Positions 29,284 through 39,204 of a stretch of 48,497 nucleotides of DNA are shown piece by piece (the first letter of the stretch is position 1; every line of letters starts with the position of its first letter). The stretch comes from an uncultured beta proteobacterium. GTDB taxonomy: Bacteria; Pseudomonadota; Gammaproteobacteria; Burkholderiales; Burkholderiaceae_C. The notes under the pieces are model-generated. The model did not search any database. It was given only the letters and a program-made list of their open reading frames with translations, and had not been told where the DNA came from. The translations under genes were made by a program, and so were the position numbers. Where the stretch lies: NCBI GenBank assembly GCA_903897005.1, contig CAITZZ010000150.1, positions 1 through 48,497 on the forward strand, in the 5' to 3' direction.

Positions 29284-30602
29284 TTCAACAACACGAGGCT
29301 AATTCCGGGAAACGCAATGAGCAGGCCCAGCACGGCAGTCATGGTCAGCGTGAAAGGGAAGGTGCCGCGGAAAATGTCACCCAGAGAAATATCAACCGTG
29401 CGCCCCAGCGTGCTCTTGATCACGTAAACGCTCAAGCCAAAGGGCGGCGTGAGCAAGCCTATCTCAACCGCCACCACGGTCACGACGCCAAACCAGATCA
29501 GGTTCAAGCCAAATTGCTGGGCGATAGGCAACATCAAGGGCAGCACGATCAGCAAAATTGACGATGAATCAATGATGGTGCCCAGCAGCAAAACGACGAT
29601 GACATACACCAGCATGAACATGGCCACGCCAAAACCAGCGGCGGCCATCCATTCGACCATCGCCTGCGGTGTACCGCTCATGGCCAGCATGCGGGTGTAG
29701 ATATTGGCGCAGATGATCAAAAAGCTGACCGACACCGTCACGTGTCCGGTTTCAGTCAGCACACCCCAAAAGCTTTTCAGTGTGAGTTTGCGCCGCAGCA
29801 AGGCAATCACCAGCGCCATCAAGGCGCCTACCGCTCCGGCCTCGGTGGCGGTAAAAAAACCGGCATAAATGCCACCGAGAACCGATCCAATCAGCAGCAC
29901 GATCGGGATGATCTTGATGGCCATTTCACCAACCGGCATCAAGTCCTCAAAGGCAATGTCGCGGGGCTTGGCATCGACATACACCATGCTGGGGCGAACC
30001 CAGGACATCAGCACAATCACCACCGAAAAAGCGAGCGCCAGCACCAGTCCCGGCACAATGCCTGCGGTAAACAGGTCGCCGACCGACTGGTCTGCCAGAA
30101 AACCGTACAGAATCATCAACAGACTGGGTGGAATCAGCATGCCCAGCACCGAGGAGCCCGCCACCACACCTACAGCAAACTTGGGCTGGTAGCCAAAACG
30201 CAGCATCTGAGGCACAGCAACCCGGGAAAACACGGCTGCCGAAGCAATCGAGATGCCGGTGATCGCGGCAAACACCGCATTGGCTGCCACCGTGGCCACA
30301 CCCAGGCCGCCACGGATGCGCCGAAACGCCTGGTTGGCGACCTCAAAGGCGTCTTTGCCAACGTCGGCATACGCCACCAGAAAACCGGTCAGCACAAACA
30401 GCGGCACGACGCCAAAGATGTGGCTTGAGATCGAATCGTTCACTGCCTGGGCCAGCAAATTGGCTGCAATCTGCACATCGCCCCGGATCAGCCAGACCCC
30501 GATAAAGCTGAGCAGCCCCAGCGTGATCGCCACATGCATGCCTGCGTAAATCAGCACCAGCATCAGCAGCAACGAGCCCAGCGCAATCGAGACATTGCTC
30601 AT
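29280..30602 (-). CDS. TRAP transporter large permease (DctM-like)
   Basis: LIPPSLLMILYGFLADQSVGDLFTAGIVPG; GFFTATEAGAVGALMALV. Confidence 0.95.
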   Translation of the reverse strand: MSNVSIALGSLLLMLVLIYAGMHVAITLGLLSFIGVWLIRGDVQIAANLLAQAVNDSISSHIFGVVPLFVLTGFLVAYADVGKDAFEVANQAFRRIRGGLGVATVAANAVFAAITGISIASAAVFSRVAVPQMLRFGYQPKFAVGVVAGSSVLGMLIPPSLLMILYGFLADQSVGDLFTAGIVPGLVLALAFSVVIVLMSWVRPSMVYVDAKPRDIAFEDLMPVGEMAIKIIPIVLLIGSVLGGIYAGFFTATEAGAVGALMALVIALLRRKLTLKSFWGVLTETGHVTVSVSFLIICANIYTRMLAMSGTPQAMVEWMAAAGFGVAMFMLVYVIVVLLLGTIIDSSSILLIVLPLMLPIAQQFGLNLIWFGVVTVVAVEIGLLTPPFGLSVYVIKSTLGRTVDISLGDIFRGTFPFTLTMTAVLGLLIAFPGISLVLLK

Positions 30603-30612
30603 GCGATGGTCC

Positions 30613-31197
30613 TCATACAGAACGCCCGGCGCTCAACCTGGCGCGCAGGCGGCCAATGTCGATCCAGGCCAGCAACAAAAAGCAAAGGGCGGTGGTACTC
30701 AAGCCGATCAAGGTGATCAGGCGAATCGGCCAGACCGACAACTGAAAGTCTCCCACAGCACCGACATACTCCTGAATCCGCACCGATTCCACCAAGGGCG
30801 CCCAACTGGCCAGCAGAATGACGACCATCAGCGCCAGCCCTACCAAATGGAAGCCCGCCTGCACGGCATCTGCCAGCGCAGGGCTGTTCTTTTTGAGCCG
30901 ATCCAGCAGGATGTCGGCCCGGGTAAAACGTCCCGCGTGCAAGGTGTCCGCCAGCTGCAAAAAGACAATCCCCACAATCGAGATTGAGACCATCTCGGTT
31001 ACGCCGCGCACTGGATGGTTGAGCAGATTGCGCCCAAACACATCCAGGTTGATCAGCACCATCAACCCCAGAATCCACAAGGTTCCCAGAGCATTCATGG
31101 CCCGGTTCAGGTGATGTAAGCCAAAGGGCAAAGGCGCGCCATAGGAGTCGCCGGCAAAGCCCCGGCGGGTATCCTCTGACGCGGCGGTTTGCGACAT
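30613..31197 (-). CDS. TRAP transporter small permease (DctQ-like)
   Basis: 4-TM protein between DctM and DctP; NLDVFGRNLLNHPVRGVTEM. Confidence 0.9.
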   Translation of the reverse strand: MSQTAASEDTRRGFAGDSYGAPLPFGLHHLNRAMNALGTLWILGLMVLINLDVFGRNLLNHPVRGVTEMVSISIVGIVFLQLADTLHAGRFTRADILLDRLKKNSPALADAVQAGFHLVGLALMVVILLASWAPLVESVRIQEYVGAVGDFQLSVWPIRLITLIGLSTTALCFLLLAWIDIGRLRARLSAGRSV

Positions 31198-32271
31198 CTA
31201 TTTGCTCCAGTCGCGTGGCAATTTGGTTCCGGCTTTTTGCAGGCTGGCCATGTAGGCGCTCAGCACCTCATTGCCGGGCATACCCTTGGACTGGGCATCG
31301 GACGCCCAGTTCCTGGCGACCGGGCCCAGGGAATCCGCCCAGCGTTTGCGCTCAACATCGCTGAGATCGCTGATCTTGGTGCCACCCTCTGCCATTTTTT
31401 GAAAAATGCCGGCAACGGCTGCCGACTGCGCTTTGGCATAAGCGGCTTGCCAGGCATCTCCAGCCTCCAAAAAGGCTTTTTGCACTTCAGGGGGCAACTT
31501 GTCAAAACGACTCTTGTTAATGACCGCGCCGCCAGCGAACTGGGCTCCGAAGTTGACTTTGGTGACATACGGGGCCACCTCGTGCAACTTGGCGCTCCAG
31601 GCACCGGTGGTAAACACCAGTGCACCATCTGAAACGCCGGATTTGATGTCTTCGTAGTAGCTGTTCAAAGTACCCGCCACGGCCACGGCACCCGTACCGC
31701 GCACCCAGTTCGATGACGGTCCTGGCGCACTGAGCTTCTTGCCTTGCAGGTCTTCAAGCTTGGTGATCGGGAACTTGGTCCAGACATGGTAAGTGTCCAG
31801 GGCCATGCCGCCCAGATAGACCAGCCCGTTCTTGGTCCAGGCCTCGCCCATCGCGGGGACCGAGACCTGCAAATTGGCAACGGTTTTGCTCACCAGTCCA
31901 ATGTCATCGGTGCCAAACGGTGTGTAGTACGACACGTTTTGCAAAGGGAACTTGGCACCCTCAAACAGGGTGCTGACGATGGCCACATCGGCGACGCCAT
32001 CAGCCACACCTTTGGATTCAGAGCCCAGTTTGAGCAGCGTGCCACCCCAGGCTTTGGTCCACTCAATCCTGTATTTGCCGCCAGCGGCCAGGCGCTTGTC
32101 CACCTCAGGGATCAGCACTTCATCGGCCATTTTAACCCACAGGAAAACCGGTGGATGGCCCGCCGCCGCTGTCATTTTGATGACTTGCTGAGCTGACGCA
32201 GGGGTTGCCGCAAAGGTAGCCATGGCGGCAGCGCAAGCTGTGAGAATGAAGGTTTGGCGCAGTGTCATCAA
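31198..32271 (-). CDS. TRAP transporter substrate-binding protein (DctP-like)
   Basis: Signal peptide; GDAWQAAYAKAQSAAVAG; operon context. Confidence 0.92.
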   Translation of the reverse strand: MMTLRQTFILTACAAAMATFAATPASAQQVIKMTAAAGHPPVFLWVKMADEVLIPEVDKRLAAGGKYRIEWTKAWGGTLLKLGSESKGVADGVADVAIVSTLFEGAKFPLQNVSYYTPFGTDDIGLVSKTVANLQVSVPAMGEAWTKNGLVYLGGMALDTYHVWTKFPITKLEDLQGKKLSAPGPSSNWVRGTGAVAVAGTLNSYYEDIKSGVSDGALVFTTGAWSAKLHEVAPYVTKVNFGAQFAGGAVINKSRFDKLPPEVQKAFLEAGDAWQAAYAKAQSAAVAGIFQKMAEGGTKISDLSDVERKRWADSLGPVARNWASDAQSKGMPGNEVLSAYMASLQKAGTKLPRDWSK

Positions 32272-32933
32272 AGTCTCCTGGTTGTGGGTGACGGGAATGC
32301 GCCGCGCAGTCCAGCCACGATGAAATTTAACAGCATGGGCGAAGCGGCCGGATCGCTGGGGCGGTTGGCTCCCAAGGAGAGCCGCGCCACACGGGTATCG
32401 CTGATGTGATGCAGGAGCGCCCCCAGCGCAAACTGGTAGCCCCAGGCCATTTGGGCACGCGTTGTGTGTGGCATGGCGAGCGTCAGGGCGTCAATGAAAG
32501 CATGAGCCATGGGGTCGAAATAGGTGCGCAATACCCGGTCGGTTTCGTCCTGCAGATGGGCCAGCTCACGCGCCACCAACAAAGCGTAGTACTCGCCTTC
32601 GGCACTGGCACGAAGCCGCAGCACAGGGTCAAGGAAAGCTTCAATAATGCGCGGCAAGGTGCTGTCTGTGATGGGTTCATCGAGAACCCGCTGCAACGCT
32701 TGCAGGCGCTCTTCAATGGTGGTGTTCCAGTGCTCGAAAATCGAGCAAAACAAATCCTGCTTGGGTCCATAGTAATAGCCCACCAGAGCCAAAGGCACCG
32801 CGGCCTCGTCGGCAATTTGCCGAATGCTGACGGCATGGTAGCCGCGCTGTGCAAACAGCTTTTCGGCTGCCAGCAGGATCGCCAACTTGCGATCAGGACG
32901 GCTCGCTGCCTGCCTGCGGCTGCGGCTCTGCAT
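32268..32933 (-). CDS. TetR/AcrR family regulator
   Basis: KLAILLAAEKLFAQRGYHAVSIRQIADEAAVPLALVGYYYGPKQDLF. Confidence 0.93.
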   Translation of the reverse strand: MQSRSRRQAASRPDRKLAILLAAEKLFAQRGYHAVSIRQIADEAAVPLALVGYYYGPKQDLFCSIFEHWNTTIEERLQALQRVLDEPITDSTLPRIIEAFLDPVLRLRASAEGEYYALLVARELAHLQDETDRVLRTYFDPMAHAFIDALTLAMPHTTRAQMAWGYQFALGALLHHISDTRVARLSLGANRPSDPAASPMLLNFIVAGLRGAFPSPTTRRL

Positions 32934-32977
32934 TGCGATGCTTGGCTGGTCTGTATCCACGCCGGTATTAGACGGTC

Positions 32978-33003
32978 GTACAACTTGTTGTACAACAGTA
33001 CAA
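32978..33003. promoter_or_regulatory. Candidate TetR operator
   Basis: gtacaac-tt-gttgtac overlapping gttgtacaac, 45 bp upstream of tetR start. Confidence 0.65.
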
Positions 33004-33116
33004 ACCCTAGGTCTGAATGCCCCCAGGCGTACAGGCTGGAGGACCAGCGTGATTTTGGTTGCCAGAGCGTGGTCCTGGGTCGCATCAGCATGCATCAGGT
33101 CAAGACCCGGTGCCAC

Positions 33117-33151
33117 GAAAAAAATCCCCCAGAGCTTGCGCTCGGGGGGAT
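33117..33151 (-). terminator. Rho-independent terminator downstream of amtB
   Basis: Minus strand atccccccgagc-gcaa-gctctgggggat followed by ttttttt. Confidence 0.88.
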
Positions 33152-33185
33152 AAATCCTTGGAGAACTTCTAGCGTGTGACGAGGC

Positions 33186-34727
33186 TTATCTGCTGTAAGC
33201 GGTCTCGCCGTGTGAGGTGATGTCCAGACCTTCGCGTTCGTCTTCTTCGCTGACGCGCAGACCGATCGTCATGTCGACTACCTTGTAGGCAATGAAGGAA
33301 ACCACACCGGACCAGACAATGGTTGTCAGCACGGCTTTGGCCTGGATCCAGACCTGGTCTGCCACCGGTACCGAGGTTACGGCAACGGTAACCCAGTCAC
33401 CCACGAGGCCGGGGCCACCGAGCGCCTGGCTGTTGAAGACACCAGTCAGCAGGGCGCCGACGATACCACCAACACCGTGTACACCGAACACATCCAGCGA
33501 GTCGTCTGCGCCGAGCATCTTCTTCAGACCGTTGACGCCCCACAGGCAGGCAAAGCCGGCCACAAAGCCGATCACGATGGCGCCCATCAGGCCGACGTTG
33601 CCGCAGGCCGGTGTGATGGCAACCAGGCCAGCAACGGCGCCGGAAGCGGCACCCAGCATCGAGGCTTTGCCACGCATCAGCGCTTCACCCAGACACCATG
33701 CCAGTACCGCAGCGGCTGTGGCAGAGAAGGTGTTCATGAAGGCCAGCACGGCAGTGCCGTTGGCTTCCAGGGCTGAGCCGGCGTTGAAGCCGAACCAGCC
33801 AACCCACAGCAGGGAGGCACCCACCATCGTCAGCGTCAGGCTGTGCGGGGCCATGGCTTCCTTGGCGTAACCGGTGCGTTTGCCGATCACGAAGGCGCCG
33901 ACCAGACCCGCCACAGCGGCGTTGATGTGAACCACGGTACCGCCCGCAAAGTCCAGTGCACCCCATTGCCAGATCAGGCCGGCCTTGGCGTTCATCGCGT
34001 CAACCACATCCTTGCTGGCGTAGGCGTCAGGGCCCATCCAGAACCACACCATGTGGGCAATCGGCGTGTAGCTGAAAGTAAACCACAGGGCCATGAACAA
34101 CAGCATGGCAGAGAACTTGATGCGTTCAGCGAAAGCGCCGATGATCAGGCAGCAGGTGATCGCAGCAAACGTGGCCTGGAATGCCATGAACAGCAGTTCG
34201 GGAATGACCACGCCCTTGCTGAAAGTGGCGGCATTGGCAAATTCGCTCTTCATCGGATCGAATAGGCCCTTCATCAGGACGCGGTCAAAGCCGCCGATGA
34301 ACTGGTTGCCCTCGGTGAAGGCCAGGCTGTAGCCGTACAGGCACCACAGCACCACGATCATGGAGAAGGTGACGAACACCTGCATCAGCACCGACAGCAT
34401 GTTCTTGCTGCGCACCAGGCCGCCGTAGAACAGCGCCAGGCCGGGGATGGACATCATGATGACGAAGGCAGTGGCCACAATCATCCAGGCTACGTCGCCC
34501 TTGTTGGGCACGGGTGCGGGGGCGGCAGATGCTGCTGCGGCTGGGGCGCTGGCGCCAGCAGCAGCCGGTGCGGCCGTTGCTGATGCAGCCGGGGCAGACG
34601 CTGCAGCGGGCGCGGCAGCTTCCGACGCGCTTGCGGCCGGGGCCGCAGCGGGGGTCTGTGCCAGTGCGGCCGTGCCACCGGAGAGCAGACTCAAACCCAG
34701 GGTAAGGGAGAGAAGAAATTTTTTCAT
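33186..34727 (-). CDS. amtB: Ammonium transporter
   Basis: Signal peptide, Ala/Pro-rich linker, then DVAWMIVATAFVIMMSIPGLALFYGGLVRSKN...; linked to glnK. Confidence 0.97.
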   Translation of the reverse strand: MKKFLLSLTLGLSLLSGGTAALAQTPAAAPAASASEAAAPAAASAPAASATAAPAAAGASAPAAAASAAPAPVPNKGDVAWMIVATAFVIMMSIPGLALFYGGLVRSKNMLSVLMQVFVTFSMIVVLWCLYGYSLAFTEGNQFIGGFDRVLMKGLFDPMKSEFANAATFSKGVVIPELLFMAFQATFAAITCCLIIGAFAERIKFSAMLLFMALWFTFSYTPIAHMVWFWMGPDAYASKDVVDAMNAKAGLIWQWGALDFAGGTVVHINAAVAGLVGAFVIGKRTGYAKEAMAPHSLTLTMVGASLLWVGWFGFNAGSALEANGTAVLAFMNTFSATAAAVLAWCLGEALMRGKASMLGAASGAVAGLVAITPACGNVGLMGAIVIGFVAGFACLWGVNGLKKMLGADDSLDVFGVHGVGGIVGALLTGVFNSQALGGPGLVGDWVTVAVTSVPVADQVWIQAKAVLTTIVWSGVVSFIAYKVVDMTIGLRVSEEDEREGLDITSHGETAYSR

Positions 34728-34748
34728 GTCAGTGTTCTCGTGGTCGGG

Positions 34749-35886
<1,138 letters not shown>

Positions 35887-35921
35887 GCAGTTCTCCGGTG
35901 AGTTAAGGGATGACTGCTCTA

Positions 35922-35937
35922 TGCACAGTCCATGCCA
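35922..35937 (-). promoter_or_regulatory. Sigma54-type -24/-12 promoter
   Basis: Minus strand TGGCATGGACTGTGCA with GG/GC at correct spacing. Confidence 0.65.
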
Positions 35938-36017
35938 ACCACAATTTGATGGACACCTTGCCTCTGTAAACCGACCGCGCGCTGGCGCGTTAAGATGTCT
36001 GTATAAAAAAACAGTTC

Positions 36018-36032
36018 GCACTGCCTTGGTGC
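36018..36032. promoter_or_regulatory. NtrC-like enhancer site
   Basis: Minus strand GCACC-AAGGC-AGTGC fits GCACY-N5-RGTGC. Confidence 0.6.
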
Positions 36033-36084
36033 GCATGGGTGGCGCTCAAAGATTCGGGCCGCACCCTTTTGGAGAGGAAGCCGC

Positions 36085-37629
36085 ATGAGTCTGTCCCTGG
36101 TGCAAAGCCGAGCCCTGCTTGGGCTGGAGGCAGCCGCAGTAACGGTGGAGGTCCATCTCGCCAACGGTTTACCCAGTTTTACCCTGGTCGGTCTGGCCGA
36201 CGTTGAGGTCAAGGAAGCGCGCGAGCGGGTGCGCTCGGCGATTCAGAACTCGGCGCTGGAATTTCCCCACAACAAGCGAATCACCGTTAATCTGGCGCCG
36301 GCAGACCTGCCCAAGGATTCCGGCCGCTTCGATCTGCCCATCGCCCTGGGTATTCTGGCGGCCAGTGGACAGATTGATGCAAGCCGCCTGGCGGGCTACG
36401 AGTTTGCTGGCGAACTGTCCCTGTCCGGTGAACTGCGACCGGTGCGTGGTGCCCTGGCCATGAGTTTGGCGCTGCACGCCGAGGGCGTGGTGACGCGCCT
36501 CGTGTTACCCCCGGGCAGTGCCGAAGAAGCGGCCCTGGTTCCCGGCGCCCAGATCTACAGTGCCTGCCATCTGCTCGATGTGGTACGGCACTTTCTGCCC
36601 GCTGCAGCCGACGGCGTACCGCCCGAGCCGGCGCCGGGCTGGTCAAGGGCCAGCGCGGCGCCGCAATCCTTGCCCGCCCAGTACCCGGACATGAGTGATG
36701 TGAAGGGGCAAATGGGCGCGAAGCGTGCGCTGGAGATTGCCGCTGCCGGTGGTCACAGTCTGCTGCTGACGGGGCCGCCGGGTGCCGGCAAGTCCATGCT
36801 GGCCCAGCGTTTTGCCGGTTTGTTGCCGGCCATGACAACCGATGAGGCCTTGGAGAGTGCCGCCGTGGCCAGTCTGGCAGGGCGGTTTTCGCTGGATCGC
36901 TGGGCGCAGCGCCCGACTTGCAGCCCGCACCATACGGCCAGCGCCGTAGCCCTGGTGGGTGGCGGCTCACCGCCGCGCCCCGGCGAGATTTCGCTGGCGC
37001 ATCACGGTGTTCTGTATCTCGACGAACTCGCGGAATTTCCACGCGCTGCACTGGAAGCGCTGCGCGAACCACTGGAGTCGGGCACGATCACCATCTCAAG
37101 GGCAGCACGGCGTTCTGAATTTCCGGCACGCTTCCAGCTGATTGGGGCCATGAATCCCTGTCCCTGCGGTTACCTGGGTTCGCAGCAAAGAGCCTGCCGC
37201 TGTACGCCCGATCAGGTGGCGCGCTACCAGAGCAAGCTCAGCGGCCCCCTGCTTGATCGCATTGACCTGCATGTGGAAGTGCCGGCGCTCGCTGCGGCCG
37301 ATCTGCTGCAGGCGCAGCCAGGTGAAACCAGCGCCAGCATTCGCCAGCGCTGCAGCGCGGCGCGCGAGCGCTCCATCGCGCGTCAGGGCAAGTTGAATCA
37401 GGCACTGCAGGCGCAGGAAATCGATACGCATTTGCGGCTGGATGATGCAGCCGCCAGGTTTCTCCAGATTGCAGCAGCGCGACTCGGATGGTCGGCGCGC
37501 AGCACGCACCGGGCCCTGAAAGTGGCCCGCACCATCGCCGATCTGGGGGCGGCGCCCAGCGTCCAGGTGGCACACATGGCTGAGGCCATGCAGTACCGGC
37601 GCTCAGTGACCCAGGCGATTGGGGCGTGA
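36085..37629 (+). CDS. comM: YifB family Mg chelatase-like AAA ATPase
   Basis: LTGPPGAGKSMLAQRFAGLLPAM; SPHHTAS; GVLYLDELAEFPRAALEALREPLE; GAMNPCPCG. Confidence 0.96.
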   Translation: MSLSLVQSRALLGLEAAAVTVEVHLANGLPSFTLVGLADVEVKEARERVRSAIQNSALEFPHNKRITVNLAPADLPKDSGRFDLPIALGILAASGQIDASRLAGYEFAGELSLSGELRPVRGALAMSLALHAEGVVTRLVLPPGSAEEAALVPGAQIYSACHLLDVVRHFLPAAADGVPPEPAPGWSRASAAPQSLPAQYPDMSDVKGQMGAKRALEIAAAGGHSLLLTGPPGAGKSMLAQRFAGLLPAMTTDEALESAAVASLAGRFSLDRWAQRPTCSPHHTASAVALVGGGSPPRPGEISLAHHGVLYLDELAEFPRAALEALREPLESGTITISRAARRSEFPARFQLIGAMNPCPCGYLGSQQRACRCTPDQVARYQSKLSGPLLDRIDLHVEVPALAAADLLQAQPGETSASIRQRCSAARERSIARQGKLNQALQAQEIDTHLRLDDAAARFLQIAAARLGWSARSTHRALKVARTIADLGAAPSVQVAHMAEAMQYRRSVTQAIGA

Positions 37630-37944
37630 CTTCTGCGCGGCCGGTAGCAGACCGTTAAAGAGCGTGGTGATGGCGGCCATGCGTTGGGTGGCGACAGATT
37701 CGCCCAGCGACTCAGCCAGTATCGTCATCATGTCGGCGCGCAAATACCAGAGGGCCTGAATGTCGGGTGAGTACGGTATGCGGGTACGCATCTTGGAGAG
37801 GGCGTGACTGCTTGGCAGGTCCGCAAGCTGGTCCAGCATGGCCTGGCGAATTGCTGCGACGCGACTTTTTGCGCTGACTTCAGGCGTGGACTCACTCAGC
37901 AAGCCCATCAGGCTGGTCGTCAGGTTGGCTATGGTCCGTCTCAT
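37603..37944 (-). CDS. Hypothetical protein (113 aa), convergent with comM
   Basis: Open frame MRRTIANLTTSLMGLLSESTPEVSAKSRVAAIRQAM; 27-bp tail overlap with comM. Confidence 0.6.
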   Translation of the reverse strand: MRRTIANLTTSLMGLLSESTPEVSAKSRVAAIRQAMLDQLADLPSSHALSKMRTRIPYSPDIQALWYLRADMMTILAESLGESVATQRMAAITTLFNGLLPAAQKSRPNRLGH

Positions 37945-37998
37945 GGGATTGCGTCAGTTTGGCACAGTGTACGGGCAAAAGCTGAGCATAATCCGCCG

Positions 37999-39204
37999 AT
38001 GCAACACCCGGCTTCGCATAATCGCTCTCTGGTGGCGTGGCTCTCCCTGGCACAGCTGATCAGTTGGGGCAGCGTCTTCTACACCTTCTCTCTGGTGATG
38101 GGGCCGATTGAGCAGGAACTGGGTTTGAGCCGTGCCCAGTCTTCCCTGGCCTTCAGCCTGGCCTTGCTGGTCGAGGGCCTGATGGCCTACCCGGTCGGGC
38201 GCTGGATTGACGCGGGCCACGAGCGCGTGGTGATGACCTGCGGCTCCCTGCTGGCGGCGCTCTGCCTGCTGCTGCATGCCCAAGTTACCGGCATCGCGGG
38301 CTTTTATGCGGTATGGGCTGGGCTGGGCGCGGCGATGGCGGCGATTCTCTATTCGCCGGTGTTTGCCGTGGTCACGCGGCGCTTTCCGGATGACTTTCGC
38401 CGCGCCATCATCATCATGACTTTTTTGGGTGGATTGGCAAGCACCGTGTTCATTCCGTTCACTGCCTGGCTGATCGCGAACTGGGGCTGGCGTCAGGCGC
38501 TGCTGAGGCTGGCCTGCTTTCACCTGCTGCTGTGCGCGCCCCTGCATGCCCTCGCGTTGCGCGGCGCGCCAGCGCGCTGGACAGGACCCCAAGCCAATGA
38601 AGAACCAACAGACCCCGGTTTGCGGCAACTGGTGCGCAGCGCGCCCTTTCTGCTGATTGGGGCTTTCGTCATCCTGCTGATGGCGGTGACCGCCGCGCTG
38701 CCGGCGCACATGGTGAGCCTGTTGCGCGAGAGTGGCATGAGCGAGGCCTGGGTGATTGCCATCCCGGCCAGCATAGGCGCGATCCAGGTGCTGGGCCGCT
38801 TGTTGCTGTTCTTCTTTGAGCGTTATTTCGATCTGCATCTGGCGAACCGACTCATCCCGTGTCTGCTGCCGCTGGGCTTGATGGCCCTGCTGGCAGTGCC
38901 CATGTCGGGTGACGGCCAGCTCTGGGTGTTGCTGTTTGTGCTGCTGTACGGCTTGGGCAACGGTATGCTGACGATCGTCAAGGGCACGGCGATTGCGCAG
39001 TATGTGAACCGCGATCATGTGGCCACGCTCAACGGTGTGCTGGGCCTGCCGCTGGCGCTGGCGCGAGCCGGAGCGCCGCTGATGGTAGGTTTGCTGTGGA
39101 CGCCAGTGGGCGGCTATACGCAGGCGCTGTGGCTGTTGCTGGTGATGAGCCTGGTCGGTGTTGGCGCGCTGATGCTGGCACAGCGCCATGCGCTGGCAAG
39201 CTGA
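37999..39204 (+). CDS. MFS transporter
   Basis: 12-TM protein; AYPVGRWIDAGHERVVM loop; start at MQHPASHNRS. Confidence 0.9.
   Translation: MQHPASHNRSLVAWLSLAQLISWGSVFYTFSLVMGPIEQELGLSRAQSSLAFSLALLVEGLMAYPVGRWIDAGHERVVMTCGSLLAALCLLLHAQVTGIAGFYAVWAGLGAAMAAILYSPVFAVVTRRFPDDFRRAIIIMTFLGGLASTVFIPFTAWLIANWGWRQALLRLACFHLLLCAPLHALALRGAPARWTGPQANEEPTDPGLRQLVRSAPFLLIGAFVILLMAVTAALPAHMVSLLRESGMSEAWVIAIPASIGAIQVLGRLLLFFFERYFDLHLANRLIPCLLPLGLMALLAVPMSGDGQLWVLLFVLLYGLGNGMLTIVKGTAIAQYVNRDHVATLNGVLGLPLALARAGAPLMVGLLWTPVGGYTQALWLLLVMSLVGVGALMLAQRHALAS

Noticed and set aside
37954-39189. 411-aa Gln/His/Arg-rich minus-strand ORF
   Set aside because: Antisense to the MFS transporter; composition typical of the complement of hydrophobic codons
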